64,000 nt of DNA from JBFWUW01 sp050247075 (GCA_050247075.1 JBFWUW010000022.1:1-64000); one strand, 5' to 3'; positions 35,051-43,753 are shown, numbered from the stretch's first letter. Notes: generated by a model from the letters alone, not told the origin. A program made the numbers and translations.

Positions 35051-36154
35051 TCACAGCATTTGCAACAGGTTTCGCCAGCTCTCGCGGTGTCCAAAGTCGG
35101 CTCGTGAGGATTCGAGCGTTTCGCCCACTAGCTGAAGAAAGCGGCGGCGGCCGGTCTCCCCCAGCAATACCAGCACGGAACCCGTGAACTCAGTGAAGTC
35201 GCGGACGTAGATATTTTGTCCCGTCACGAACTGGCGCTCGATCAACGATCGAATCGCCGAATCATCCGCGGCAGCAACGCCGCCTTGCACCACAAACAGC
35301 AGTTCTCGAATTCCCTTGTCACGAACGGAGGGCAATTTATCCTCTGCTTGGCGCAAGGTGAGTTGCCGATCTTTTACCTCTACCGCCACGACAACCTGAT
35401 TCTCGGAGTCGCGGCACTCCAAGTCGGCCGCGTTGCCAGTACTGGCGTCGGCGGCGTTCACGTTAGTACTGGTGACAGTCTCGAACAGTGAGAATCGCTC
35501 GCCGATCGTTTGGAAAAGGGCCACCGAGCAGGCTTGCAGGCGGACACCTCCCGACCGCTGGGATAAAAAGGCCGCCAGTGTTTCTTGCACCTGCCCCAGG
35601 CTAACGCGATTCGGCACGGGATAAACAATCGACACGCGAGCCATGCGAACTTGGATGCACCGCAAGACCGCTTGCAGCAGTTGCAGCGCGAGGTCACCAT
35701 TCGATTGAGCAAACTCAAGAACGGCTACGAGGCGGTCAAAGCCGTCCTTGTCTTTCTGCGCGCCGCGATTTTCCGCGACAATCGCCCCTATGCGCAGCGG
35801 ATTGTTGGCGTATGGTTCCGGCGAACCGCCCAGGACGCTGTTGTTCTCACGGTCGAAGGGAACAATCACTTTCTGGCAGACGGAACGGGCGTCAAACGCT
35901 CCATCCAGGCCACAACCGGCTTGAACGGCGCGGCAATCGAGAGAGGCATCCACGGCTTTGGCGAGAAGTTGCGCCGGCAACACGTAGCGATAAGTCCGCG
36001 TCTTTGAATTGATCGAATCGGCAATCGCTTCCGTCACTTCCGCGGGAATCGGATCCTTTTCCGAACTGGCGGTGGACGAAACGATGGCATCCCACTCCGA
36101 TCGCAGATGAAGCTGGCATTGCTCGATGAAACCTGGTGCAATCCCATCCGCCAT
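35051..36154 (-). CDS. SacI-family-like type II restriction endonuclease
   Basis: This 367-residue protein resembles the SacI restriction family: FDARSVCQKVIVPFDRENNSV near 86-107, then LGGSPEPYANNP near 108-119 (compare the LC-x-VVVP and EP-x-NNxP stretches that I remember from SacI). A PD-(D/E)XK-type site is visible as DLEC near 244 and AVEVKDR near 257-263 (Glu259, Lys261). The ATG at 36154 overlaps the TAA of the methyltransferase gene by one base, so the two are translated together as a restriction-modification operon with the methylase first, as protection of host DNA requires. The recognition site cannot be deduced. Confidence 0.72.
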   Translation of the reverse strand: MADGIAPGFIEQCQLHLRSEWDAIVSSTASSEKDPIPAEVTEAIADSINSKTRTYRYVLPAQLLAKAVDASLDCRAVQAGCGLDGAFDARSVCQKVIVPFDRENNSVLGGSPEPYANNPLRIGAIVAENRGAQKDKDGFDRLVAVLEFAQSNGDLALQLLQAVLRCIQVRMARVSIVYPVPNRVSLGQVQETLAAFLSQRSGGVRLQACSVALFQTIGERFSLFETVTSTNVNAADASTGNAADLECRDSENQVVVAVEVKDRQLTLRQAEDKLPSVRDKGIRELLFVVQGGVAAADDSAIRSLIERQFVTGQNIYVRDFTEFTGSVLVLLGETGRRRFLQLVGETLESSRADFGHRESWRNLLQML

Positions 36155-37065
36155 TAGTAATTCACCCACAGCACTTCTTGGCGAGGTTTTTTGATGGAAT
36201 GGCATTGCTTGACCGGTGCCTCGATCTTGCGCCAATCCGCGAATAACTCATCGTACAACGCGCAGTGATAGCCGCTTACGGCGGCGCGGCCTTTGATCTT
36301 ATGCAACCGCCGGGCAAACAGACGATGATCCCCGTCGGTCATTTCAAATCCATACGCCTTGCGATCGCCCCGGCTGTCGTGAACGTAGGGAGGGTCACAA
36401 TAGAACAGTGTTTCAGGGCTGTCGTACAGGTCGATGACCTCCACCCAAGGGCGGTTTTCGATCTGCACCCGCAACAACCGTTCGGCGATTTCAGGCAGCC
36501 CCTGAATGCTACCCAGCCAGCGGGAAACAACCCCGCTCATGCCCGCCCGGCTGGTGTTTTTGCAGTTGGCCCAACGCCCCAACGATGCCGTTTGGGCCAA
36601 CCCGGTTCTGACTTGTCGGGCCCGGACAAAGAATCGCCGCGCCCGCTCGAATTCGTCGATGGTGCCGTCCAGCGGCTGGCAGGCCACGTAGAACTCTTCT
36701 CGCGAAAAGGGGGTCAGGCCAATCGCTTCCACCAGCGCTTCTTTCCGCTCCCGCAAGACACGAAAGAAGTTGACCACTTCGCCATCCAAGTCGTTGTACG
36801 TCTCGGCGGGTGCGGCGGTGCGGTTAAGCAACACCGCCGCCGAACCGCCAAACGGCTCACAATAATGATGGGACTCTGGCAGTTGCGGCAAGAGCCACTC
36901 CAAGTGGCTGAACTTGCCGCCATACCAACCAAAGGCGATCTTGCGGCGATTGCGGCGGGTTGAGTCGAGCGGGGACTTCAATTCCAGCGGAAGTAGAGAC
37001 TGTCCTTTGCCGCCAGCCTTGGCCGATCGGGCTGGTGTTTGGATGGGAGAAGGAACCCGGGCCAT
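36154..37065 (-). CDS. DNA adenine methyltransferase, D12 (Dam) class
   Basis: This 303-residue N6-adenine methyltransferase carries the alpha-class motifs: the AdoMet-binding FGWYGGKFSHLEWLLPQLP near 45-63, EPFGGSAAVLLN at 70-81 and the catalytic DPPY at 224-227 (FYCDPPYVHD). It methylates adenine in a short DNA site. A basic N-terminal 40 residues precede the domain. It is the first gene of a pair with the SacI-like endonuclease, so it is probably the cognate modification enzyme rather than a housekeeping Dam. A promoter with an extended -10 lies upstream, and GAGG sits 7 nt before the ATG. Confidence 0.92.
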   Translation of the reverse strand: MARVPSPIQTPARSAKAGGKGQSLLPLELKSPLDSTRRNRRKIAFGWYGGKFSHLEWLLPQLPESHHYCEPFGGSAAVLLNRTAAPAETYNDLDGEVVNFFRVLRERKEALVEAIGLTPFSREEFYVACQPLDGTIDEFERARRFFVRARQVRTGLAQTASLGRWANCKNTSRAGMSGVVSRWLGSIQGLPEIAERLLRVQIENRPWVEVIDLYDSPETLFYCDPPYVHDSRGDRKAYGFEMTDGDHRLFARRLHKIKGRAAVSGYHCALYDELFADWRKIEAPVKQCHSIKKPRQEVLWVNY

Positions 37066-37080
37066 AGCGTGCCTCGCTTC

Positions 37081-37135
37081 GATCGCGACTATTCAAATGT
37101 CCATTGTCGTGGCGATTATACCAAGTCAAGCAAGG
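37081..37135 (-). promoter_or_regulatory. Promoter element of the restriction-modification operon
   Basis: On the minus strand the extended -10 TGGTATAAT lies at 37123-37115, followed by the leader GACATTTGAATAGTCGCGAT and then the methylase start at 37065. The leader contains the mini-frame ATGGACATTTGA. The same 55 bp recurs in inverse orientation at 4749-4803, with about 8 differences. The -35 region is weak, as is usual with an extended -10. Confidence 0.5.
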
Positions 37136-37352
37136 CGTACCAGACTGCGCCTTTTCTTACGGCAAACAGATGGCTGCCGTCTTTTTCCTCATTATTGGGA
37201 TTCGGTGAGGCTTCACGCACTGCCTGCCACGGTCCAGGTAGCAATGCATTCCTTGCATCTGGCGGTTTTCAATTGGCCTGGACCTGGCGCGAGGCTTTTG
37301 CGACTATCCCGGCTCTTCTGCCATTTCGATTCTTGTCGCGGGAGTTTCCGCC

Positions 37353-37802
37353 GTGAACGTTCTTCGCTGCGCCATGTTGTTGGCTGTCATATTTAGCCCT
37401 GCCCTGTTTTGGCCCGCGCCTGCCTGCGCTGGGCCGCTGGGGTTGTTTCCCTGGAACAAGTCCGAGGGGGCCGACGAGGGAGCCTCGCGATCGGTCTATG
37501 CTCGCGGCACGTCGTCGGGCGAAACCCCATATCGCTCGGTGGCGGGGTCCAAAAAGCCCAACGTATTCCAACGCATGGGGCGCGGCACGCGCAACTTTTT
37601 CGGTTCCACCAAGAATGCCTTGACATTCAAGAAGAAAGCTCCCCCTTCGCCGGTCAGCGGCAAGACAACGTCGTGGTCGTCCAAAAAATCGAAGCCCAAG
37701 TCCACCAGCACCTCCTGGTTCGGTTCATGGTTTAAGCCCAAAGAACCGGAAAAGCCGATGGATATTAAGGAGTGGTTGAAGCAGGACCGGCTGGATTATT
37801 AG
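37353..37802 (+). CDS. Small secreted basic protein, unknown function
   Basis: This 149-residue protein starts at GTG 37353, with GGAG 9 nt upstream. A signal peptide covers residues 1-26 (ending PACAG). The mature part is strongly basic and Ser/Lys-rich (KKKAPPSPVSGKTT, SSKKSKPKSTSTSW, then FGSWFKPKEPEKP), and ends with MDIKEWLKQDRLDY. It is probably exported and could bind acidic polymers. I recognise no family; similar small Lys/Ser-rich secreted proteins are common in planctomycetes. It is divergent from the restriction-modification operon. Confidence 0.65.
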   Translation: MNVLRCAMLLAVIFSPALFWPAPACAGPLGLFPWNKSEGADEGASRSVYARGTSSGETPYRSVAGSKKPNVFQRMGRGTRNFFGSTKNALTFKKKAPPSPVSGKTTSWSSKKSKPKSTSTSWFGSWFKPKEPEKPMDIKEWLKQDRLDY

Positions 37803-37811
37803 TGGGAGTGG

Positions 37812-37884
37812 GGAAGTTTTCAGTTTTCAGTGTTCAGTGTTCAGTGTTCAGTTTTCAGTGTTCAGTTTTCGGTGTTCAGTCATT
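37812..37884. repeat. TTTTCAGTGTTCAG simple repeat
   Basis: Units of TTTTCAGTGTTCAG and TTCAGTGTTCAG are repeated about seven times, followed by GCTGAAAGCTGATGGCTGAC. The same sequence type recurs at 38910-38985 and, less regularly, at 24715-24740. It is low-complexity intergenic DNA. Confidence 0.8.
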
Positions 37885-37924
37885 CGCTGAAAGCTGATGG
37901 CTGACAGCTTGTCCGCTGACAGCT

Positions 37925-38821
37925 TTATCTAGCAATCAGCTTCTCGATGGCTCGCAGGCTCTTGGCGGCCGCGGCATCCAGGTTGGCCTCGCTGCCGCCG
38001 CCGCGCAAGGGCGAACACATTTCGTAGGCCACGTAACCAGAAAACCCCCCTTCCCGCAGGCCGGCGAAAAACGCTTCCAGGTCGATAAAGCCATCGCCCA
38101 ACGGCACCGCGCGAACCAGGGGCGGGTCGAGCCGCTGATAGTTGATCAATTGCGGCTGGTAGGCGAATCGCTCAATCCGTACGTAGTCGGCCAGCGTGGT
38201 CTGCACCATCCGCGGTGCCATCCGCAGGGCGGACTGGTACAAGTCGTCGCCCTGCAGCGCGACCGACCAGGGATCGAACATGGCCCGCAAATTGTCGTGG
38301 GCCACGTCATTCAGCAGCTCCTCAAAACCGGCCGTCGACACGCCCACGTCGTGATGGTTTTGCAATCCAAGCACCACGCCATGTTCCGCGCAAATTTGCG
38401 CCGCTTCTCGCAAGGCATGTACGCAGCATTGCCAGTCGGTATGGATGCTGGCCGTATCGGCCGAGTACCCGCTGAACACCCGCACGATCTTGGCACCCAA
38501 GGCCTGCGCCATGCGGGCCAGATCGCGCACATAGGCCAGTTGCATTTCCACCAGGGGGACTTCACCCGCGTGGCGGCCGGCGGTGAAATCGGTGTACCCG
38601 GCGATGGTGGCAATCTCCAGACTCAGCTCGCGGGCGGTGTGGGCAATCACCGCCAGGCTCTCCTGGCCGGCATGGTCCAAAGGGGAGAGATGCGGCCGTT
38701 TGCCTCCGATCTCCACCGCCGCATAGCCCAGGGCGCGTGCCTTCCGCAAAAAGTCCAACAGGCCCAGGCGATGCTGCCCCCAAGCGCCGGCGTAACTGAC
38801 GGAAAACAAAGTGGGGATCAT
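37925..38821 (-). CDS. Sugar phosphate isomerase/epimerase (xylose-isomerase-like TIM barrel)
   Basis: This 298-residue protein has the AP-endonuclease-2/xylose isomerase-like TIM barrel pattern: KARALGYAAVEIGGKR near 24, ALGAKIVRVFSGY near 105, AEHGVVLGLQNHHDVG near 143 (metal His/Asp region), LRAMFDPWSVALQG near 178, and GGFSGYVAYEMCSPL near 258 (terminal Glu). Such enzymes interconvert sugars or inositols using a divalent metal. ATG at 38821 is preferred over GTG 38848. It is a single gene between simple repeats. Confidence 0.87.
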   Translation of the reverse strand: MIPTLFSVSYAGAWGQHRLGLLDFLRKARALGYAAVEIGGKRPHLSPLDHAGQESLAVIAHTARELSLEIATIAGYTDFTAGRHAGEVPLVEMQLAYVRDLARMAQALGAKIVRVFSGYSADTASIHTDWQCCVHALREAAQICAEHGVVLGLQNHHDVGVSTAGFEELLNDVAHDNLRAMFDPWSVALQGDDLYQSALRMAPRMVQTTLADYVRIERFAYQPQLINYQRLDPPLVRAVPLGDGFIDLEAFFAGLREGGFSGYVAYEMCSPLRGGGSEANLDAAAAKSLRAIEKLIAR

Positions 38822-38989
38822 GGAGTACCGCCTGATGAGTTTGGGCACGCAAGATCGGCAACAGCCGTGCTGGCGGTGCTGGGATTAAGCGGTTGACTGT
38901 GGTGAAAGGGGTTCGGTGTTCAGTTTTCAGTGTTCGGTGATTCTCTGAAAGCTGATGGCTGACAGCTTCTCCGCTGATGGCTTCAAACA

Positions 38990-40213
38990 TCATCCGCCGC
39001 TACGTTCAATCCGCTGGCGGGCTTCGTCCGACCAGGGGCTATCGGGGGCCAGCCGCATGAAGGTTTGCCAGTGGTGCAAGGCCTCGGCTGGGCGGTCCAA
39101 CTCATCCAGCGTGCGGGCAAGCTGAAAATGGACATCGGGATAGTCGGGATGAAACACCAGCGCCCCGTGGAAGGCCGCGATGGCCAGTTCCCGCTGGCCC
39201 ATTTCCGCCAACACGCAGCCTAGATTGGCCCGCGCTTCGACATAGTCCTCGTTGAGCTCGACCGCCATATAATAACGCTCGCGAGCAGCCGGCAGGTCTT
39301 CCTGGCGATACAGCAGTTCGGCCAGCCGAAAACAGGTCTCGGCGTGGGCACCCCCCGCGGCCAACGCGGCGCGGTACATCTCGACCGCGTCGTCCAGCCG
39401 GCCAGCGTCTTCCAACTCGGCCGCCCAATCGAGCATTTGGGCCGGTTCAGCCCGGGCCTTGTCGGCGGCTGTCGGTTGAATGGACAAGATGCCGGCGGGC
39501 GGTTCCGTCGCTTGGGCCGCGGCATCGCTGGCGTCGGCGGCGGGTGGCGATTCAAAATCGAACCGCCGTTGGCCGCCCGATTCGACCAGGCCGTCCCCCT
39601 GCCGCAGCAGCAGTTGCTTTCCCTCGACTAGCACGGGCAACTGCGCCAGCGGCCGCTCGATATGGGGCAGCACCCGCCGCAGCACGGCCAGCTTTTTCTC
39701 AATCGCCTGCGGGGAAACGCCGGCCGCCAGCAGTTCGGCCAACGTGCGGGCGGTGGTGATCTCCTGAAAATCAAAGTAAGGCAGCCGGCGGACCTCGCGC
39801 GTGGGGCGAATCAGCCCCCGGCGATGCCAGCGGCGGATGACGGCCAGCGGCAGCCCCAGCAATTTGGCCAGCATGGCCGGCGTATACAAACGATGGACCT
39901 GCTGCTCCCCTTCGACCAGGCCCAACCGGCCCCAAAAGCTGCTCTCGGCGATGATTTCTGGCGAACCTTGGCTAGCGGCCATGCGCTCGGCGGCGGCCAA
40001 TAGCTGGCTGTCTGGCGAATCGTCCAGCGGCAGCGAACCCTCTCCCACGACCACGCAATGGACCGTGCTATCGAGTACCTCGGCCAGCACGCCGCCGTGC
40101 TGGTTGACCACTTGCTGGGCCTCGCGGCGGCTCATGCTGGCCAGTTTGCCAGCCAGCAGCACTCGCTGCCCGCGTAAGGATTCCGAAGCGGCGGTGGAAC
40201 AAGCCACGGTCAT
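38990..40213 (-). CDS. BRCT-MerR-TPR fusion protein
   Basis: This 407-residue protein joins three recognisable modules. Residues 13-57 resemble a BRCT domain of the NAD-ligase type (LRGQRVLLAGKLASMSRREA then VVNQHGGV). Residues 109-185 form a MerR-like winged helix (LYTPAMLAKLLGLPLAVIRR, GLIRPTREVRRLPYFDFQE). After a Pro/Ala linker, TPR pairs occupy about 265-400 (AAELEDAGRLDDAVEMYRAAL, ANLGCVLAEMGQRELAIAAF, ARTLDELDRPAEALHHW). It may bind DNA and recruit partners. The ATG at 40213 is chosen from the domain start, though the frame is open to 40306. It is alone on its strand. Confidence 0.75.
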   Translation of the reverse strand: MTVACSTAASESLRGQRVLLAGKLASMSRREAQQVVNQHGGVLAEVLDSTVHCVVVGEGSLPLDDSPDSQLLAAAERMAASQGSPEIIAESSFWGRLGLVEGEQQVHRLYTPAMLAKLLGLPLAVIRRWHRRGLIRPTREVRRLPYFDFQEITTARTLAELLAAGVSPQAIEKKLAVLRRVLPHIERPLAQLPVLVEGKQLLLRQGDGLVESGGQRRFDFESPPAADASDAAAQATEPPAGILSIQPTAADKARAEPAQMLDWAAELEDAGRLDDAVEMYRAALAAGGAHAETCFRLAELLYRQEDLPAARERYYMAVELNEDYVEARANLGCVLAEMGQRELAIAAFHGALVFHPDYPDVHFQLARTLDELDRPAEALHHWQTFMRLAPDSPWSDEARQRIERSGG

Positions 40214-40346
40214 GGAAAACCGGACGCGGGTTTGCCGCGCAAGAAGTAAACTCGCTGCAAAGAGAAGCCAGCGAGCCAGTCTCCCGCGTTCGGTGGAGTG
40301 TGTCAACCAAGGGCATTGAGCATTGCCATATCGCGTAAATCGACCA

Positions 40347-40640
40347 TTACGACCGGCCCGCCCAGTATCCTGGCAGCCGTTTGGAATGCGGGATGGCTAT
40401 GATTCGTATCCGTTCGCCATCGAGGCGATAGACGACGCTGTAGGGATAACGCCGCAAGAGATGGCAGCGATGGCGGTCATCCAATAGCGGGTAGGCCGTG
40501 GGACTTGCCACGATTCCCGATATGGCACGTTCCAATGCTTCTTGGAAACCATCCGCCGCGCTTCGACTCCGCTGCTAATACCACGACAGCGCGGCCTCAA
40601 ATTCGGCTTCGGCATCGACATGAATCGAGACCTCAGCCAT
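40347..40640 (-). pseudogene. ParE/RelE-type toxin gene broken by an in-frame amber codon
   Basis: Read from ATG 40640 the frame encodes MAEVSIHVDAEAEFEAALSWY, then TAG at 40577-40575, then continues in the same frame with QRSRSAADGFQEALERAI and on to SVVYRLDGERIRIIAIPHSK. Both halves match the ParE/RelE plasmid-stabilisation toxin pattern (normally WYxxRS across the break). A single base change would restore a 97-residue toxin. The ATG overlaps the upstream antitoxin stop by 8 bp, as in intact modules. The toxin is therefore probably inactive unless the codon is suppressed. Confidence 0.85.
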
Positions 40641-40878
40641 CCGACTGGCCTTCGACTCGAGCGCGGCCCCGCCGTTTGGCTTCGTCCCAGGGGGACAATT
40701 GGGCGGTGCCGGCATCGATTTCGCGCGAGCGTCGCTCGATTTCCGGCATCCAGGCATCGTCGAATGGCCGCCGCAGCGAGCGGTCGCATTCGGCGATCAA
40801 TGCTTCCACGAATTGCGTTCGCTCGTCTTCCGGCAAGGCCAGGACCGATTGCATGAGTCGCTCGGCGTCGGCTGTCAT
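40633..40878 (-). CDS. Antitoxin, addiction-module component family (PF09720-like)
   Basis: This 81-residue protein begins MTADAERLMQSVLALPEDER and continues with the helical pattern QFVEALIAECDRSL ... AWMPEIERRSREIDAG, matching the putative addiction module component family that accompanies ParE/RelE toxins. It binds and neutralises the partner toxin and normally represses its own operon. The overlapping downstream toxin gene is interrupted, so the antitoxin is now an orphan. The ATG at 40878 has no strong Shine-Dalgarno. Confidence 0.85.
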   Translation of the reverse strand: MTADAERLMQSVLALPEDERTQFVEALIAECDRSLRRPFDDAWMPEIERRSREIDAGTAQLSPWDEAKRRGRARVEGQSDG

Positions 40879-41083
40879 GGAAGTTCCACCGATCAGCTAA
40901 AGGTTACCGTGGGCAAACATTGCGCCATTCCTTTGATTCAACTACGGGCCGCGGGACGTGTCAACGGCATGCGGCCAGAGCGGTAGTTCCTCCCGCCCCC
41001 TGGCCGAACCTTTCGGACTTTGGCGGGTCTGTCTACAATGCGGCCCGGCGAGCATTTTCCACGCAACCGAGGAATGGCAAAAC

Positions 41084-42850
41084 GTGCTACGGACCCATAC
41101 GTGCGGTGAATTGACGGCGGCCCAGGTGGGCCAAGAGGTAACGCTGTGCGGCTGGGTCGATAGCTACCGCGACCACGGAGGCAGCCTGTTCTTGGACCTT
41201 CGCGACCGCTACGGCAAGACGCAGATTGTCATTAGCCCCGAGAGCGGGGCCGATTTGCAGCAACTGGCCCGCACGCTGCGGAGCGAGGACGTGATTTCCG
41301 CCACCGGCAAAATCGCCCGCCGGCCCGAGGGGACCACCAACCCCAAGCTGGCCACCGGCGAGATCGAGGTGCGGGCCGCCAAGATCGACATGCTCAACAA
41401 AAGCCTGACGCCGCCGTTTCAACCCGGCGCCAAGGAACTGCCGGGCGAGGATCTGCGGCTGAAGCACCGCTATTTGGACCTGCGCCGGCCAGAGATGCAG
41501 CGGACGATGATCTTGCGGCACCGCATGATTAAGCTGATGCGCGACTACTTCGACCAGCACGGCTTTATCGAGGTCGAAACGCCCATGCTGGGCCGCAGCA
41601 CGCCGGAGGGCGCCCGCGATTATCTCGTCCCCAGCCGGGTCCATCGCGGTTCTTTCTATGCCTTGCCGCAATCGCCGCAGCTTTACAAGCAGATCTTGAT
41701 GATTGGCGGGTACGACCGCTACGTGCAGGTCGCCCGCTGCTTTCGCGATGAAGACCTGCGGGCAGACCGCCAGCCAGAGTTCACCCAGTTGGACGTGGAA
41801 ATGGCCTTTGTCACGGCCGACGACGTGATCGGCATGATTGAAGGGCTGGTGGCTTTTGAGGCCCAGGAGATTCTCAAGCTGGAAGTCCCCCTGCCGCTGC
41901 CGCGGATGACCTACGACGAAGCGATGGAGCGGTTTGGGCACGACGCGCCCGACCTGCGGTTTGGCCTGGAGATCATCGACGCCACCGACCTGGCGGGCGA
42001 GTGCGAGTTTCGCGTGTTGCGCAGCGCGGTGGAAGCCGGCGGCCGTGTGCGCGGACTGAACGCCAAGGGGGCCGCCGCCAAGTATTCGCGCAAGGGAATC
42101 GACGAGCTGACCTCTTTCGTGCAGCACGACTATGGGGCCAAGGGGCTGCTGTGGTTCAAGGTGGAAGAGGGGCGCGTGTTGGCCTCTCCCACCGCCAAGA
42201 ACTTTACGCCGGAGTGGCTAACCAAACTGGCCGATCGCATGGATGCCCAGGTGGGCGACTTTCTGGTCTTTGTGGCCGACAAGTTTGATGTGACCTGCAA
42301 GGCCCTGTACGGGCTGCGGAAGCGGTTTGGCGTGGAGTTGAAGCTGTACGATCCCAAGAGCATGCATTTTTCGTGGATCGTGGAGTTTCCCATGTTCGCC
42401 CAGGACGAAGAGACTGGCGGCTGGGCCGCCATGCACCACCCCTTCACCGCGCCGCGGCCACAAGACTTGCCGCGGCTGTCGAGCGATCCCGGCGCATGCC
42501 GGGCGGTAGCCTACGATCTGGTCATCAACGGGTCCGAGGCGGGGGGCGGCACGATCCGCATCCACGACCAGGCGACGCAAGAGCAAGTCTTTGGCTTGCT
42601 GGGCATCTCGCCCGACACGCAGCGCGAGCGGTTCGGGTTTCTGCTCGACGCGCTCAAATTCGGCGCGCCGCCGCACGGCGGCATCGCCCTGGGCATCGAC
42701 CGTTGGGTGATGCTATTCGCCGGTCTGGACAACATCCGCGACTGCATCGCCTTCCCCAAAACCCAACGCGCCGCGGATCTAATGACCGAAGCGCCGGGGC
42801 AGGTCGATGCGAAGCAGTTGAAGGAGTTGGGTGTGAAGATTGAAAAGTAG
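41084..42850 (+). CDS. aspS: Aspartyl-tRNA synthetase
   Basis: This 588-residue class II synthetase charges tRNA with aspartate (or Asp/Asn in a non-discriminating form). It has an N-terminal OB-fold (LCGWVDSYRDHGGSLFLDLR), motif 1 (HGFIEVETPMLGRSTPEGAR), motif 2 (ARCFRDEDLRADRQPEFTQL), a bacterial GAD insertion around 280-420, and motif 3 (HGGIALGIDRWVMLFAG). The length is typical of the bacterial type. GTG at 41084 is the start; the frame to 40958 is open but carries non-family sequence. GAGGA precedes the GTG by about 11 nt. It is followed by ruvA. Confidence 0.97.
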   Translation: MLRTHTCGELTAAQVGQEVTLCGWVDSYRDHGGSLFLDLRDRYGKTQIVISPESGADLQQLARTLRSEDVISATGKIARRPEGTTNPKLATGEIEVRAAKIDMLNKSLTPPFQPGAKELPGEDLRLKHRYLDLRRPEMQRTMILRHRMIKLMRDYFDQHGFIEVETPMLGRSTPEGARDYLVPSRVHRGSFYALPQSPQLYKQILMIGGYDRYVQVARCFRDEDLRADRQPEFTQLDVEMAFVTADDVIGMIEGLVAFEAQEILKLEVPLPLPRMTYDEAMERFGHDAPDLRFGLEIIDATDLAGECEFRVLRSAVEAGGRVRGLNAKGAAAKYSRKGIDELTSFVQHDYGAKGLLWFKVEEGRVLASPTAKNFTPEWLTKLADRMDAQVGDFLVFVADKFDVTCKALYGLRKRFGVELKLYDPKSMHFSWIVEFPMFAQDEETGGWAAMHHPFTAPRPQDLPRLSSDPGACRAVAYDLVINGSEAGGGTIRIHDQATQEQVFGLLGISPDTQRERFGFLLDALKFGAPPHGGIALGIDRWVMLFAGLDNIRDCIAFPKTQRAADLMTEAPGQVDAKQLKELGVKIEK

Positions 42851-42866
42851 GCTGATGGCGAGAGGC

Positions 42867-42936
42867 TGTCGGAGGCCTTTCCAACACCGATGGTGGCAGA
42901 ACACTCGCGCCATCGGCGTTGGAAACGCCTCCTACA
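42867..42936. repeat. Long imperfect hairpin of the GGAGGCGTTTCCAACGCC family
   Basis: The left arm (42867-42893, TGTCGGAGGCCTTTCCAACA) and right arm (42910-42936) are inverse complements with few mismatches. The right arm ends with GGAAACGCCTCCTACA. Related GGAGGCG-type palindromes occur at 16957, 18843-18895, 61290 and 63860. Confidence 0.75.
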
Positions 42937-42976
42937 AACGGCAAACTGACAACTAAAAACTGAATACTATCTCCCC

Positions 42977-43606
42977 TTGATCACCAAAATCTCCGGCAAA
43001 CTCCTGGCTGTGGGCGAAGGCGTACTGACGCTGGAGGTCGGTTCGTTTGAATACGAGCTGTTCATTCCGGAGTTCAACCGCCGGCAGTTGCAGCACCAGG
43101 TGGGGCAAGAGATCCGCCTGTACACGATTGAGTACCTGGAAGGGAACGCCATGCAGGGCTACCTCACCCCGCGGCTGATTGGCTTTCTCAGCGAGGCCGA
43201 ACGCGAGTTCTTTGACCTGGTCTGCTCGGTGGACGGCATCGGCACCAAGAAGGCCTTGCGGGCCATGGTCCGCCCCGTTCGGGAAGTCGCCACCGCCATC
43301 GAGGAGCAAGACGCCAAGACGTTGTCGGCACTGCCGGGTGTCGGCCCGGCCACGGCCGAGCGGATCATCGCCAAGCTTCGCCGCAAAGTGCCCAAGTTCG
43401 CCCTGATGGTTGCCCGCGACGAACCACCGGCCGAGACCGACACACCGCGCGATCTGATCAACGAATCGTTCGAGGCGCTCCGCTCCGTCGGCCATAATGA
43501 AAGCGATGCCCGGCGTCTGCTGGACACCGTGCTGGCCACCAAGAAAAAATTCAAGGATGTGCAAGAAGTGCTGCAAGCCGTTTACAACAGCCGGCAAGGC
43601 GGGTAG
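42977..43606 (+). CDS. ruvA: Holliday junction branch migration protein RuvA
   Basis: This 209-residue protein begins ITKISGKLLAVGEGVLTLEV. It has the RuvA OB-fold, two helix-hairpin-helix regions (VCSVDGIGTKKALRAM and ALPGVGPATAERIIAKL), and a C-terminal domain (NESFEALRSVGHNESDARRLL) that contacts RuvB. It binds Holliday junctions and loads RuvB during recombination. The start is TTG 42977 without a clear Shine-Dalgarno, the only initiator consistent with the family N-terminus. ruvB and ruvC are not next to it in this window; the neighbours are aspS and apgM on the same strand. Confidence 0.95.
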   Translation: MITKISGKLLAVGEGVLTLEVGSFEYELFIPEFNRRQLQHQVGQEIRLYTIEYLEGNAMQGYLTPRLIGFLSEAEREFFDLVCSVDGIGTKKALRAMVRPVREVATAIEEQDAKTLSALPGVGPATAERIIAKLRRKVPKFALMVARDEPPAETDTPRDLINESFEALRSVGHNESDARRLLDTVLATKKKFKDVQEVLQAVYNSRQGG

Positions 43607-43620
43607 TTCGATACCTGTTC

Positions 43621-43724
43621 TTGCGTTTCGTATGGCCAATGAACCCAGGCCGACCAACGGGAAGGCCGAAAGCCAAGCAATTTGAAGCGTTCGCACGGGA
43701 TCATTATCCCAAACGAACCGCTAT
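43621..43724 (+). repeat. 104-bp dispersed repeat, copy 2
   Basis: The block runs from TTGCGTTTCGTATGGCCAAT to AAACGAACCGCTATTA and matches 18701-18804 (inverse) and 55641-55744 (direct). It sits between ruvA and apgM, 15 bp after the ruvA stop. Confidence 0.88.
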
Positions 43725-43753
43725 TACTCTCACACCATCGACGACTGGACAAC

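Noticed and set aside
35051..37065. Avoidance of GAGCTC as evidence for SacI specificity
   Set aside because: GAGCTC occurs in the window, for example near 8763, 21350 and 39255, so avoidance is not visible.
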